From Flavobacterium kingsejongi (GTDB lineage: Bacteria > Bacteroidota > Bacteroidia > Flavobacteriales > Flavobacteriaceae): a stretch of DNA of 64,000 nt. Below, one piece after another: positions 52,793 through 61,827 of the stretch (the stretch's first letter is position 1; every line of letters begins with the position of its first letter). The stretch is from positions 3,410,001 to 3,474,000 of the forward strand of contig NZ_CP020919.1 in the NCBI RefSeq assembly GCF_003076475.1, written 5' to 3'. Under the pieces are notes generated by a model. The model did no database searches. It was given only the letters and a program-made list of their open reading frames with translations, and was not told where the DNA came from. Both the position numbers and the translations under genes were made by a program.

Positions 52793-53794
52793 ATGAAAAA
52801 ATTTTTAGGCCTTTTTGTATTCTTAGTATTGTTGAATGGCTGTGATGATGGTGACCTTACTGTGAGTTCATTTAGCTTTTCCGGTACTGATACGGTACAA
52901 AGTTGTCCCCTGGATGCTACAGTGGCCGATCCGAAACAACTGCTTTATAAAATCAGTGGCAATGAAGCCATTATACTGAATATCCCTTCCAGCTTTTATA
53001 GAAACCAAAAAACGGAAGATGGTGTACCAAGAACCCGTGTATTACAGGCAGGGGAATTAATTTACAGGGTATATGCGAGTACTCCTGCAGGATTCTGTTC
53101 CTCTGCTACTGCAGCACCGGCCATCAACGAAGAATGGAGCGGAACGGCAACGGCATACATTACCTCTAAACCGGTACTCACAGATGATACCTCGACACCA
53201 GCAGTTGGAGATTCTATAATTACAAAATACGATCACCAGATTATTTTACAAAATATCACCTTTACCAAAGGGGAACAACAACAGGTAATCAGCACAATGG
53301 ACTTTGGTTCGTTCTCTACTCCTTATAATGTACGTTTTAATTTCAGCCCCAATAATGTTGATCCGGCCGTGATTACAAAATGCCCATCCAAGGAATTGCT
53401 TTTTGTTTCCAAAACGACACTGGCAATTATCCTGCTACCGGAATCCAGTGCGGCCCTATTCCCAAATACTGTAGGAACCAGGACACAACCAATTAACGCG
53501 ACCAACCGTGTTGCCTACCGTATCTTTAACGCCAGCCCGGGTACCAGTTATTTCTGTGCCAATATCCCACCCGTGAGCCCTACCGTAAAGGATGAATGGT
53601 ATGCCCAGAATAATATAGCGGGTAATACCAATGGAATCATACAGGTGGTCACTACCGCATTTATGAATAACAATCAGATTGCAGGATACAGCCACACAGT
53701 GACCTTAAAGAATGTTACTTTTGAAAATGCACTAACCAATTTCCCAATACCACAGGCCGATTATATCCTGGGGGTCTACAATGTGAACTTGTAA
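52793..53794 (+). CDS. Lipoprotein with internal duplication
   Basis: 333 residues, signal peptide plus lipobox (FLVLLNGCDD, Cys17). Residues about 30-175 and 190-330 share a similar order: a Cys-Pro start (SCPLDATVADPKQLL and KCPSKELLFVS), a RVYAS/RIFNAS segment followed by GFC or YFC, an EEW or DEW motif, then a strand near YDHQIILQNITF or YSHTVTLKNVTF. It therefore consists of two related beta domains, each with two Cys that could pair. Family not recognised. It is a single-gene transcript ending at a bidirectional terminator. Confidence 0.8.
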   Translation: MKKFLGLFVFLVLLNGCDDGDLTVSSFSFSGTDTVQSCPLDATVADPKQLLYKISGNEAIILNIPSSFYRNQKTEDGVPRTRVLQAGELIYRVYASTPAGFCSSATAAPAINEEWSGTATAYITSKPVLTDDTSTPAVGDSIITKYDHQIILQNITFTKGEQQQVISTMDFGSFSTPYNVRFNFSPNNVDPAVITKCPSKELLFVSKTTLAIILLPESSAALFPNTVGTRTQPINATNRVAYRIFNASPGTSYFCANIPPVSPTVKDEWYAQNNIAGNTNGIIQVVTTAFMNNNQIAGYSHTVTLKNVTFENALTNFPIPQADYILGVYNVNL

Positions 53795-53812
53795 AAGCTT
53801 CAGATCAAAAAC

Positions 53813-53848
53813 AAAAAAACTCAGTACTTGATTGTACTGAGTTTTTTT
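53813..53848. terminator. Bidirectional terminator
   Basis: A 15-bp stem (AAAAAAACTCAGTAC and its complement) with loop TTGATT; A and T runs flank it on both sides. It separates the lipoprotein gene from the convergent Smr gene. Confidence 0.93.
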
Positions 53849-53880
53849 ATGCTTTATACGGACAGAACGATTACAATTCT

Positions 53881-54432
53881 CTATTTCACATTTTGCTTTA
53901 TGATTACCTCTGTGGCACCAATACCATATTTTTGGTAATTGGCATCCTGAAAGATAATATTATCATACCGCCCGAAAAGGAAATCCAGTTCTGCTTTTAA
54001 TATCCCTTCGCCCACACCATGGATAAAAACAATCTTAGGCATTCGATTTTTGATCGCAAATTCAATCTGCCGTTGCGCCGTTTCCGTTTGCAACGTTAGG
54101 ATATCATAATTCGACATTCCGCGTTTGTTTGGAACCAGCTTTTCGATATGAAGGTCTACTTCCAGTACAAATTCATCGCGGGTAGATTTTTTCTCTTTGA
54201 CAAAACTTCTTTTTTTAGGCTCTTCTTTTTCTTTACGGATCTCATGAATATTCTGCCTTCCTATACTATTCGCAAAATCAGCAGTGTTCCCCATGTGAAT
54301 GAGTTCTTTGGGCTTAAAGTCCAATTCAAAACCATCATCCGTTTCTATAGTGATCACCTCTATGGTTACTTTAACGACAACACCATTTATAGCATCATCC
54401 AAAACGGTTACTTTATCACCTTTAGTAAACAT
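53881..54432 (-). CDS. Smr-domain protein
   Basis: 183 residues. The N-terminal SH3-like part (KGDKVTVLDDAINGVVVK) is followed by a charged linker and a C-terminal Smr domain with the LDLH-type motif (FVLEVDLHIEKL) and the IVFIHGVGEGILKAEL block. Smr domains nick DNA or RNA or bind nucleic acid; here there is no MutS part. The start is the second Met of MMFTKGDK. The gene overlaps the end of the preceding membrane protein gene by about 11 bp. Confidence 0.87.
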   Translation of the reverse strand: MFTKGDKVTVLDDAINGVVVKVTIEVITIETDDGFELDFKPKELIHMGNTADFANSIGRQNIHEIRKEKEEPKKRSFVKEKKSTRDEFVLEVDLHIEKLVPNKRGMSNYDILTLQTETAQRQIEFAIKNRMPKIVFIHGVGEGILKAELDFLFGRYDNIIFQDANYQKYGIGATEVIIKQNVK

Positions 54433-54607
54433 CATCCTGGTCATTTTCAATATTCTTACTTGGGGTTGCGGCACTCAGGCGCATCATACCATACATAAAA
54501 ACCACCAAAGCGCCTATTTGTATCCAGATATTCGCATGTTCTTTGCTCTGTTCATAAATTGCTGCACCGCCGGCAATTACCATCATCGGGATAAATATTT
54601 TTTTCAT
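54422..54607 (-). CDS. Small two-helix membrane protein
   Basis: 61 residues with two hydrophobic segments (MKKIFIPMMVIAGGAAIY and NIWIQIGALVVFMYGMM) and an acidic tail (ENDQDDVY). Its 3' end overlaps the Smr gene start, so they are coupled. Function unknown. Confidence 0.75.
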   Translation of the reverse strand: MKKIFIPMMVIAGGAAIYEQSKEHANIWIQIGALVVFMYGMMRLSAATPSKNIENDQDDVY

Positions 54608-54719
54608 TTTGATTTTAAGATCTAATTGTTTTCAAATTTAAGAAACTTTAAAACAATATACTTTATAGAAATAATAATTTCTTTTTTTGTATAATTGTAC
54701 TGCAAAAATTTAAGAAAAG

Positions 54720-55004
54720 ATGGCATTAGAATACTATATGATACCCTGCATGAACAAAAAACTCTTCGGAGTGGATTGTATGGGTTGTGGTATACAACGC
54801 TCCTTCCTATTAATTATCAGGGGCGATTTCTCGGCTGCTTTCCACATGTATCCCCCCATTTATACCCTTCTTCTATTTTTTGGTGTCCTCGGCCTCAGTT
54901 TTATAGATAAAAGCCGGAGTTACCATAACCTCATCATTGGATCTGCTGTACTTAATGGCATTGCAATGGTGATGGCTTACACGTATAAAATGTTCTTTAT
55001 ATAA
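54720..55004 (+). CDS. DUF2752 membrane protein
   Basis: 94 residues. VDCMGCGIQRSF is the conserved Cys motif of DUF2752 (C-x-x-C-G-x-x-R), followed by an amphipathic segment and two hydrophobic helices (PPIYTLLLFFGVLGLSF, LIIGSAVLNGIAMVMAY). The gene lies 31 bp before a CCC-motif protein, and this pair occurs together in many Flavobacteriaceae. The role is unknown. Confidence 0.87.
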   Translation: MALEYYMIPCMNKKLFGVDCMGCGIQRSFLLIIRGDFSAAFHMYPPIYTLLLFFGVLGLSFIDKSRSYHNLIIGSAVLNGIAMVMAYTYKMFFI

Positions 55005-55035
55005 CCAAAACTAAACCTTAACTAAAAAACAAACC

Positions 55036-55380
55036 ATGGAAAAATTTATTATGGACAAACAAAAATTACCCAACAGTACTGCGGTATTAATTTTAGGAAT
55101 ACTATCAATCCCTACCTGCTGCTGCTATGGAGTCTTAGGATTGGCACTGGGTATAATTGCCCTTGTACTTGCCAAAAAAGACACGAAGCTATACATGGAA
55201 AACCCGGAACAATATGATGGTTTCAAAAATATCAGCACTGGAAAGATATTAGCAATTATCGGTATTGTACTTAGTGCTATTTACCTGATAGTGACTATTT
55301 ACTTCTATGTAGCAATCGGTCAGGAAGGCATGATGGAAATGCAACAGAACTGGATTGAAAAAATGCAGCAAAACCAATAA
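55036..55380 (+). CDS. CCC-motif membrane protein (DUF4190-like)
   Basis: 114 residues with an N-terminal motif PTCCCYGVLGLALGIIAL containing three adjacent Cys, then a second membrane helix (ILAIIGIVLSAIYLIVTIYF). The Met-rich tail (GMMEMQQNWIEKMQQNQ) is amphipathic. The start could also be the second Met, MDKQKLP, at residue 6. It is co-transcribed with the DUF2752 gene and ends at a terminator. Confidence 0.87.
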   Translation: MEKFIMDKQKLPNSTAVLILGILSIPTCCCYGVLGLALGIIALVLAKKDTKLYMENPEQYDGFKNISTGKILAIIGIVLSAIYLIVTIYFYVAIGQEGMMEMQQNWIEKMQQNQ

Positions 55381-55398
55381 TCCTGATATACAGTTATA

Positions 55399-55426
55399 AA
55401 AAAATCCGCCTTAGGGCGGATTTTTT
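55399..55426. terminator. Bidirectional terminator between CCC-motif protein and rocD
   Basis: A 12-bp stem (AAAAAATCCGCC and its complement), loop TTAG, with T-rich 3' flank. Confidence 0.9.
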
Positions 55427-55434
55427 ATTGTCTT

Positions 55435-56682
55435 CTATTCAAATGTTTTCAAAGTCGTAATGATGATACGGACACAATCCAAAAGTTGCTCCTCTGTCAT
55501 CACCAATGGCGGTGCAAAACGGATAATATTACCATGTGTTGGTTTCGCCAACAGCCCATTATCACGCAATGCCAGACAGATATTCCAGGCGGTATCGCTT
55601 TCCTCTGTATCGTTGATCAAAACGGCATTCAGCAAACCTTTACCGCGAACTAAAGTAGCAATGCGACTGTTGCTTTCTTTAATATAATCATTTAGTTTTT
55701 CACGGAACAGGATTCCGAGCTTTTCAGCATTTTCTGCCAAATGCTCTTCCTCTACTACTGCCAATGCTGCAATAGCCACTGCTGCTGCAACCGGATTCCC
55801 ACCAAAAGTAGAACCATGCTGCCCCGGTAATATCACATTCATTATCGCATCGTTCGCCAAAACAGCAGATACTGGATAAGCCCCCCCGGATAATGCTTTT
55901 CCTAAAATAAGGATATCAGGCTGTACCTCTTCATGATGTACCGCTAATAATTTCCCTGTTCTTGCAATCCCTGTTTGTACTTCATCAGCAATGAAAAGCA
56001 CATTATGGGCTTCACAAAGCGCTTTGGCTTTTTTCAGGTATCCTTCCGATGGGACATAAACTCCAGCTTCACCCTGAATAGGCTCAACCAGGAATCCTGC
56101 ACAATTTTTATTTTCTTTTAGTACCTTTTCCAATGCTTCAAGGTCATCATAAGCAATCGGAATAAATCCTGCTGTAAATGGCCCGAAATTTTTCTTGGCA
56201 TTCTCGTCATTTGAAAAGGAGATTATAGTAGTAGTCCTGCCGTGGAAATTATTTTCACAAACGATGATCTGTGCTGCTTTTTCGGCAATACCCTTTTTTT
56301 CATACGCCCATTTACGACAGATTTTAATGGCTGTCTCAACTGCTTCAGCACCAGTATTCATTGGAAGCACTTTATCGAATCCAAATAATTTGGTCACGAC
56401 TTCCTCGTATTTACCCAGTTTATCGTTATAAAACGCCCTGGACGTTAAAGTAAGTTGCTGCGCCTGTTCCATCATAGCTCCTATAATCTTAGGATGGCAA
56501 TGCCCTTGGTTTACAGCAGAATAAGCGGAAAGAAAATCATAATATTTTTTCCCATCTACATCCCACACATATACCCCTTCACCTTTGCTTAAAACCACCG
56601 GTAGCGGATGATAATTGTGCGCTCCGTATTTGTTTTCCAAAGCAATGGCTTCTTCTGAACCGATTTTTTCTAAAACTGACAT
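55435..56682 (-). CDS. rocD: Ornithine--oxo-acid aminotransferase
   Basis: 415 residues of a class III PLP aminotransferase that converts ornithine and 2-oxoglutarate to glutamate semialdehyde. The N-terminus [22 protein letters not shown] and [17 protein letters not shown] are typical of Roc[13 protein letters not shown] carries the PLP Asp and [15 protein letters not shown] the PLP lysine. It takes part in arginine and proline metabolism. It appears to be monocistronic; the 108 bp upstream separate it from the convergently unrelated DUF1697 gene. Confidence 0.95.
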   Translation of the reverse strand: MSVLEKIGSEEAIALENKYGAHNYHPLPVVLSKGEGVYVWDVDGKKYYDFLSAYSAVNQGHCHPKIIGAMMEQAQQLTLTSRAFYNDKLGKYEEVVTKLFGFDKVLPMNTGAEAVETAIKICRKWAYEKKGIAEKAAQIIVCENNFHGRTTTIISFSNDENAKKNFGPFTAGFIPIAYDDLEALEKVLKENKNCAGFLVEPIQGEAGVYVPSEGYLKKAKALCEAHNVLFIADEVQTGIARTGKLLAVHHEEVQPDILILGKALSGGAYPVSAVLANDAIMNVILPGQHGSTFGGNPVAAAVAIAALAVVEEEHLAENAEKLGILFREKLNDYIKESNSRIATLVRGKGLLNAVLINDTEESDTAWNICLALRDNGLLAKPTHGNIIRFAPPLVMTEEQLLDCVRIIITTLKTFE

Positions 56683-56790
56683 TCTGATATTTTTTTTATT
56701 CGATAACTGAGAATTCCTTCTTGTGGAGAGAAATCATCCAATAAGGCTGCAAATTACTAAATTTCAGGGACTCTTTTTAGGAATTTGATA

Positions 56791-57351
56791 CTATTCTGCT
56801 TCCAATAGCCTTTTTGATAACATTTCTGATAATGTAACTGTCATCTTCCAATTCCGCATCGTACTATCACATTGCAGTTTGTTTTCGATCCGTTTATTGG
56901 TCAATTTTGATACGCCGGCACTGGTAAGATACCGGATGTACACTGTTTTCCCATCAATCGAAAACAGATCAGGAGCTATAGCTGCAGATTGTAATACCGC
57001 AGTGGCTGCCGCTAAGGGAGTATCGGATAAAAAAGCAACATAGAGTTGTTTTAACTCCACATCAGTGGCTGTCAAAAAAGGATTATTGGCTATAATTGAT
57101 AGGAGTGCATCCTGGTCTAACAGTAGAACCGGGACAGAAAAATGATAGTGGTCTGCTATGACTTTCGACAATCGGAGCGCTAATTCGTTTTCCAAAGTTT
57201 CGGGAGCATCAAAAATAATATTACCACTTTGAATGTAGGTAGCCACGTTTTGAAATCCATTGGCTTCCAGCACAACTTTCAGGTCGGCCATTTTAATCAT
57301 TTTTTGCCCGCTTACATTGATACCGCGCAGCAAGGCGATGTATGATTTCAT
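56791..57351 (-). CDS. DUF1697 protein
   Basis: 186 residues. YIALLRGINVSGQKMIKMADL and FQNVATYIQSGNIIFDA are the DUF1697 signatures, and the C-terminus (KLTNKRIENKLQCDSTMRNWK) is typical. The family fold is ferredoxin-like and the function is unknown. Its ATG directly abuts the stop of the DUF1003 gene (no base between), indicating one transcript. Confidence 0.92.
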   Translation of the reverse strand: MKSYIALLRGINVSGQKMIKMADLKVVLEANGFQNVATYIQSGNIIFDAPETLENELALRLSKVIADHYHFSVPVLLLDQDALLSIIANNPFLTATDVELKQLYVAFLSDTPLAAATAVLQSAAIAPDLFSIDGKTVYIRYLTSAGVSKLTNKRIENKLQCDSTMRNWKMTVTLSEMLSKRLLEAE

Positions 57352-58062
57352 TTAATGCGTTTTAGTCTTGACACTGGTCAATATATCATTCATCATCTCG
57401 ATCTGAACGCGTTGTATCTCGATCAGTTCCTGTTGCTGGTGCAAAATCAGGTGATCCAGCTTTTCATGCAGCATCCGGATTTCCAGCTCTGATTTTAAAT
57501 TGATCATATAATCTTTTTTAGCACGGTCACGGTCTTTTTCTTCCTGACGGTTCTGGCTCATCATAATAACCGGAGCCTGTAAAGCTGCGAGACAGGATAG
57601 TATTAGATTCAGTAAGATAAAAGGATAAGGATCAAAGCCTTTGTCTGCCAGGGCGATAATATTAGCACAAATCCAAAATAATATGAATACGGAAAAGGAA
57701 ATGATAAATGTCCAGCTTCCGCCAAATGTAGCCACCTTATCGGCAATACGCTGCCCAAAGGTAAAATCACCCGGCTCATCTTCTACCTTGCTAACCAGAG
57801 ACTCATCGGAATGTAAGGAATCCAGGACGGTAGATTCCAGGCTTGTCAATTCACTCACCTCTTTCGAAAGATAATCGGAAATGTATTTTTCCCGATACAA
57901 ATTCATCTCTGTCATTGAAATACTCATCGTATTATTAAAATCCGGAAAATCTTTCTGTATCAGTGTTAGGATAGGATTACGGATTACGGCAGCTGATATT
58001 TTCTGGGATTCAGGATATTCTTTACCCGTAATATCACTGATGAATGTCTTTTTGTTCTTCAT
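57352..58062 (-). CDS. DUF1003 membrane protein
   Basis: 236 residues. Two adjacent membrane helices (WTFIISFSVFILFWICANII and YPFILLNLILSCLAAL) followed by APVIMMSQNRQEEKDR define DUF1003. An N-terminal cytoplasmic region of about 110 residues and a C-terminal coiled coil (EIRMLHEKLDHLILHQQQ) flank it. The start is at MKNKKTFISDITGK; an ATG at 58143 would add 27 residues of hydrophobic, AT-rich sequence. Function unknown. Confidence 0.88.
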   Translation of the reverse strand: MKNKKTFISDITGKEYPESQKISAAVIRNPILTLIQKDFPDFNNTMSISMTEMNLYREKYISDYLSKEVSELTSLESTVLDSLHSDESLVSKVEDEPGDFTFGQRIADKVATFGGSWTFIISFSVFILFWICANIIALADKGFDPYPFILLNLILSCLAALQAPVIMMSQNRQEEKDRDRAKKDYMINLKSELEIRMLHEKLDHLILHQQQELIEIQRVQIEMMNDILTSVKTKTH

Positions 58063-58156
58063 AGCAAAGTGTAATTGAAAGCTAATATACACAATATAAA
58101 AAAACCTCAAATCAAAAAGTATTGAAATGAGGCTTTTATACACGATGTAATTATTT

Positions 58157-58573
58157 TTAGGCCAACACTAGAGTAGCATTGGAAGTAATTTTAGTATTAA
58201 GCAATCGCGATATCGGGCAGGTTTGCTCAGCCTTTGTAACCAATGCCTGGAACCTGTCTGTAGTAATTGCATTTACTTTTGCTACGATCGAAAGATAAGA
58301 CCCTACTACACTTCCATCCTGAAAATCGATGTCACATTTGGTCTCTATAGAATCTACGGTACAGCCTTCTTCTACCAGATAGGCGGTTAACTGCATGGTA
58401 AAACATCCAGCATGTGCAGCCCCGATAAGTTCTTCCGGATTGGTACCATGACCATGTTCAAATCGGGTCTTGTACGAATATTGTGTGTTGTTTAATACGT
58501 TACTTTCTGTACTGATTTTTCCATGGCCTTCTTTCAATGAACCATTCCAGACTGCTGTTGCACTACGTTTCAT
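58157..58573 (-). CDS. OsmC/Ohr-family peroxidase, second copy
   Basis: A 138-residue paralogue of the protein at 37705-38121, with the same motif GHGTNPEELIGAAHAGC and second Cys in EQTCPISRLL. It is clearly the same family but diverged (for example TVDSIETKCDIDFQDGSV). It reduces organic hydroperoxides with bound thiols. No OxyR gene is next to it, so its regulation may differ from that of the first copy. A weak hairpin (around 58102-58136) lies downstream. Confidence 0.92.
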   Translation of the reverse strand: MKRSATAVWNGSLKEGHGKISTESNVLNNTQYSYKTRFEHGHGTNPEELIGAAHAGCFTMQLTAYLVEEGCTVDSIETKCDIDFQDGSVVGSYLSIVAKVNAITTDRFQALVTKAEQTCPISRLLNTKITSNATLVLA

Positions 58574-58662
58574 AAGTTTTAATTTTTTGGTTTAATTCTT
58601 TGAAATTACGCATTAAAGCCCGGAAATGCGGCTTCATTTTATAAAGTTTAACACCACAAAAA

Positions 58663-59694
58663 TTAAAAGAGGATCGTAAATACAGCTCCTTTGTCTTTGC
58701 CCTCACTATCACCAATCAGCTTTGCCTGGTATTTCTCAATGATTTTGCGGCAAAGGTACAATCCAATACCTGTAGAGGCTTCATTTCGTGTTCCGGAACG
58801 CCCGGCAACAGTGAATTTCCTAAAAATAGCTTCTTTCTCTGCCAGGACAAATCCTGTTCCATAATCCCGCACAGAAATAGTATCCTTACTGACTATAAGA
58901 TCAATCACACCTGAGACGTAGGAGAATTTAATAGCATTATCCACCAGGTTGACTAAAACCCGCAACAGCAAGTCCTCATTTATTTTAAAGTGTACCACAT
59001 CGGTGGGCATTGTAATGGTAAACTTTAATTTTTTGTTTTTTATTTTCGTTTTTACCTGTTGCTGCAAACGGTCCAAAACAGCGCGGATATCGGCATCATG
59101 ATCCGCCATCGGTGCTTCTGCCAATTCTTCTTCCTGCCGCAATAAAGTGATAAACGTTTGCAGAAATTTTTTCTGCTGTTGGGTTGATTCCAAAATAAGC
59201 TGGGAATATTCTACTATAGCCTCAGCAGGCTCTTCCTCCAGTATCAACTGGGCCAGATAACCGGGATTATCTGCATAGTTTTTCATATCATGGGACAAGA
59301 GATAAATCAGGTCCTGCTTGTCTTTTAAATTAGTTTCGTTAGCCTCAATAGCCAGCTGGAAGTTTTTCATCAAAAATCCTGCTTCGTCACTATAGTGCAA
59401 TGGCAAATTTGGAATCATGCGGCTTTGCTGATAACCATGTAATGCTTTTGAAACCAGTTCGATCGGATACATCAATCCTTTTAGGAAATAAAGTGTGATG
59501 GCTGTTGCCAGTAGCGTTAATAGTAACGTAAAAACAATTATAGTACTCGCAGACAGGGTATTCCCATGGAAGATTACAAAAAGAATAATGCCTATTAAGG
59601 GAATGTGGGTACCTAAAAAAGAAATAAAAAGGAATTTAAAAGCATAGCTTTTCTTGAGGAAGCCAATTTTGGATAAAAGATGGTACAACTGCAT
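58663..59694 (-). CDS. Orphan sensor histidine kinase
   Basis: 343 residues. Two membrane helices near the N-terminus (about 20-40 and 48-70) with a very short periplasmic loop, then a HAMP-like linker. The H-box reads LSHDMKNYADNP, with the phospho-His kept but no Pro at +4 to +6 in the usual place. The HATPase domain has NLVDNAIKFS, DYGTGF and ASTGIGLYL. No response regulator is adjacent. With almost no external domain it may sense membrane state or an internal signal. Confidence 0.88.
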   Translation of the reverse strand: MQLYHLLSKIGFLKKSYAFKFLFISFLGTHIPLIGIILFVIFHGNTLSASTIIVFTLLLTLLATAITLYFLKGLMYPIELVSKALHGYQQSRMIPNLPLHYSDEAGFLMKNFQLAIEANETNLKDKQDLIYLLSHDMKNYADNPGYLAQLILEEEPAEAIVEYSQLILESTQQQKKFLQTFITLLRQEEELAEAPMADHDADIRAVLDRLQQQVKTKIKNKKLKFTITMPTDVVHFKINEDLLLRVLVNLVDNAIKFSYVSGVIDLIVSKDTISVRDYGTGFVLAEKEAIFRKFTVAGRSGTRNEASTGIGLYLCRKIIEKYQAKLIGDSEGKDKGAVFTILF

Positions 59695-59850
59695 AAAGGG
59701 AATATTTAAAAAATTAAAGGTTAGGAATTCGCAATTTGTAATTATTTAGATCGTTAATCCAAATTTAGTGTATAAACTGCACCATTAATTTCTTCCTATA
59801 AAGTTTGTGAAAATATTTTATAAATTAGAGCATAACTCTGAACAAAAACT

Positions 59851-59858
59851 TATTTTTG
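59851..59858 (+). promoter_or_regulatory. Candidate -7 element of rlmD
   Basis: TATTTTTG lies 4 bp before the ATG, implying a leaderless message. No -33 TTG at the usual distance. Confidence 0.35.
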
Positions 59859-59862
59859 CGCT

Positions 59863-61275
59863 ATGGCACGAAAAAATACAGATAAAATCGTTTTTGATTT
59901 TGTAAAAGTCCTTGATGCGGGTGCAAAAGGCGTTTCAGTAGCAAAGGCTCCTGATGGGAAAGTAATATTTATACCTAATGTAGTTCCGGGTGATGTAGTG
60001 GATGTACAAACTTTTAAGAAGCGTAAAGCTTATTATGAAGGAAAAGCCGTTCGTTTCCACGAATATTCCGAGCATCGCATCGATCCTGTTTGCGAACATT
60101 TTGGCGTATGTGGTGGCTGCAAATGGCAAAACATGAACTACCCTCAGCAATTATTCTACAAACAGAATGAAGTAAAAAACCATTTGCAACGCATTGGTAA
60201 AGTAGCGCTTCCTGAATTTGATCCGATATTAGGATCGGAAAAACAGTTTTTCTATCGCAATAAAATGGAATTTTCATTCTCGAATGCCCGATGGCTGACA
60301 GAACAGGAAATCCAGAGCGATGATGCTTTAGACAACCGAAATGCATTGGGCTTTCATATCCCTAAAATGTGGGATAAAATATTGGATATCAACAAATGTT
60401 ACTTACAGGAAGATCCCTCTAATGACATTCGTAATGAGATCCGCAGATTTGCCAATGAAAATAACCTGACCTTTTTCAATCCGAGAAACCACGAAGGGCT
60501 GTTGCGAACTGTAATGATTCGTACTGCTTCGACTGGGGAAATAATGATAGTAGTCCAGTTTTTTGAAGACAATGCCACCGAAAGGGAATTGTTACTCGAT
60601 TTCCTGGCAGGCCGTTTTCCGGAAATTACTTCGCTACAATATGTAGTCAACAGCAAAGCAAATGATACCTTATACGACCAGAATATCATCCTTTACAAAG
60701 GAAGAGATTATATCCTGGAAGAAATGGAAGGGTTGAAATTCAGTATCAATGCCAAATCTTTTTACCAAACAAACTCAGAGCAGGCTTACGAACTTTATAA
60801 AATAACCCGTGATTTCGCCGGACTTACCGGAAACGAAGTGGTGTATGATCTGTATACAGGAACCGGTACTATTGCACAGTTTGTATCCAAAAAGGCTAAA
60901 AAAGTAATTGGTGTTGAAGCCGTTCCTGAAGCGATTGCCGATGCAAAAGTGAATGCCGAACGCAATAGCATTACTAATTGTGAGTTTTATGTAGGAGACA
61001 TGAAAGTTGTTTTTAATGATGCTTTCATCGCAAAACACGGACATCCGGATGTGATCATTACCGATCCGCCGAGAGATGGGATGCACAAAGACGTCATTGA
61101 GCAAATCCTGAAAATCAGCCCGGAAAAGATCGTTTATGTAAGCTGTAATTCAGCGACACAAGCCCGTGACCTGGCCCTGATGGATGAGCATTACAAAGTA
61201 TCCCGTGTACGCCCGGTAGATATGTTCCCGCAAACACATCATGTGGAAAACGTAGTCCTGTTGGAAAAACGCTAA
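59863..61275 (+). CDS. rlmD: 23S rRNA (uracil-5-)-methyltransferase RlmD
   Basis: 470 residues of the TrmA/RlmCD family, which methylates U1939 of 23S rRNA in the reference enzyme. A TRAM domain (about 10-70) is followed by the [4Fe-4S] cysteines CEHFGVCGGC (the fourth is further on), and a SAM domain with YDLYTGTGTIAQFV, DPPRDGM and the catalytic Cys in YVSCNSATQ. The base position is assigned by analogy. It is followed within 33 bp by two small exported-protein genes, a conserved flavobacterial order. Confidence 0.92.
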   Translation: MARKNTDKIVFDFVKVLDAGAKGVSVAKAPDGKVIFIPNVVPGDVVDVQTFKKRKAYYEGKAVRFHEYSEHRIDPVCEHFGVCGGCKWQNMNYPQQLFYKQNEVKNHLQRIGKVALPEFDPILGSEKQFFYRNKMEFSFSNARWLTEQEIQSDDALDNRNALGFHIPKMWDKILDINKCYLQEDPSNDIRNEIRRFANENNLTFFNPRNHEGLLRTVMIRTASTGEIMIVVQFFEDNATERELLLDFLAGRFPEITSLQYVVNSKANDTLYDQNIILYKGRDYILEEMEGLKFSINAKSFYQTNSEQAYELYKITRDFAGLTGNEVVYDLYTGTGTIAQFVSKKAKKVIGVEAVPEAIADAKVNAERNSITNCEFYVGDMKVVFNDAFIAKHGHPDVIITDPPRDGMHKDVIEQILKISPEKIVYVSCNSATQARDLALMDEHYKVSRVRPVDMFPQTHHVENVVLLEKR

Positions 61276-61308
61276 TTGTTACCCTGTAATTTTATACCTG
61301 TAAAGCTG

Positions 61309-61827
61309 ATGAAAAAAATAGTTATAGCACTGTTGCTTATTGCAATCCCAATAATCTATTGGAGTTGTGAGAAGGATGATATCTGTACCGAAGATACCAC
61401 CCCAAAAATGGTGGTCACTTTTTATGATAATGATAATCCATCGGTGCCAAAACGATTTGTCAAGCTTCAGGTGGTTTTGGATGGCAATGCCTACAACAAT
61501 CCGAATAAGCTCGTTTTTACCAATCTGGATTCGATCGGTATTCCACTGCGACCCAATTCGGAATCAACCAAATACCATCTTTTCCTCACCTATGTGGTAT
61601 TAAACGACACCATCATCACCAATGATATCGTCGAGTTTAAATACAGTAAGGAGGACCTGTTTGTATCAAGAGCCTGTGGGTATAAATCTAATTTCAGGCT
61701 CAGCCCGGATCCGATTGTCCCAACCGATTCTATTGGCACACCTCTAAACCCATGGATCAAAAACATTACCGTAATCAATCGGGAAATCATCAATGAAACT
61801 GCAGCCCATGTTAAGATACTTTATTAG
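61309..61827 (+). CDS. DUF6452 lipoprotein
   Basis: 172 residues, signal peptide and lipobox (LLIAIPIIYWSCEKDDIC), acylated at Cys20. A short mature domain has two more Cys (CTEDTT and RACGYKSNF). The start is the ATG of MKKIVIALLLI; an ATG at 61276 adds 11 residues that would spoil the signal peptide. It follows rlmD by 33 bp and overlaps the next gene by 35 bp, a tight arrangement that recurs in relatives. Function unknown. Confidence 0.82.
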   Translation: MKKIVIALLLIAIPIIYWSCEKDDICTEDTTPKMVVTFYDNDNPSVPKRFVKLQVVLDGNAYNNPNKLVFTNLDSIGIPLRPNSESTKYHLFLTYVVLNDTIITNDIVEFKYSKEDLFVSRACGYKSNFRLSPDPIVPTDSIGTPLNPWIKNITVINREIINETAAHVKILY

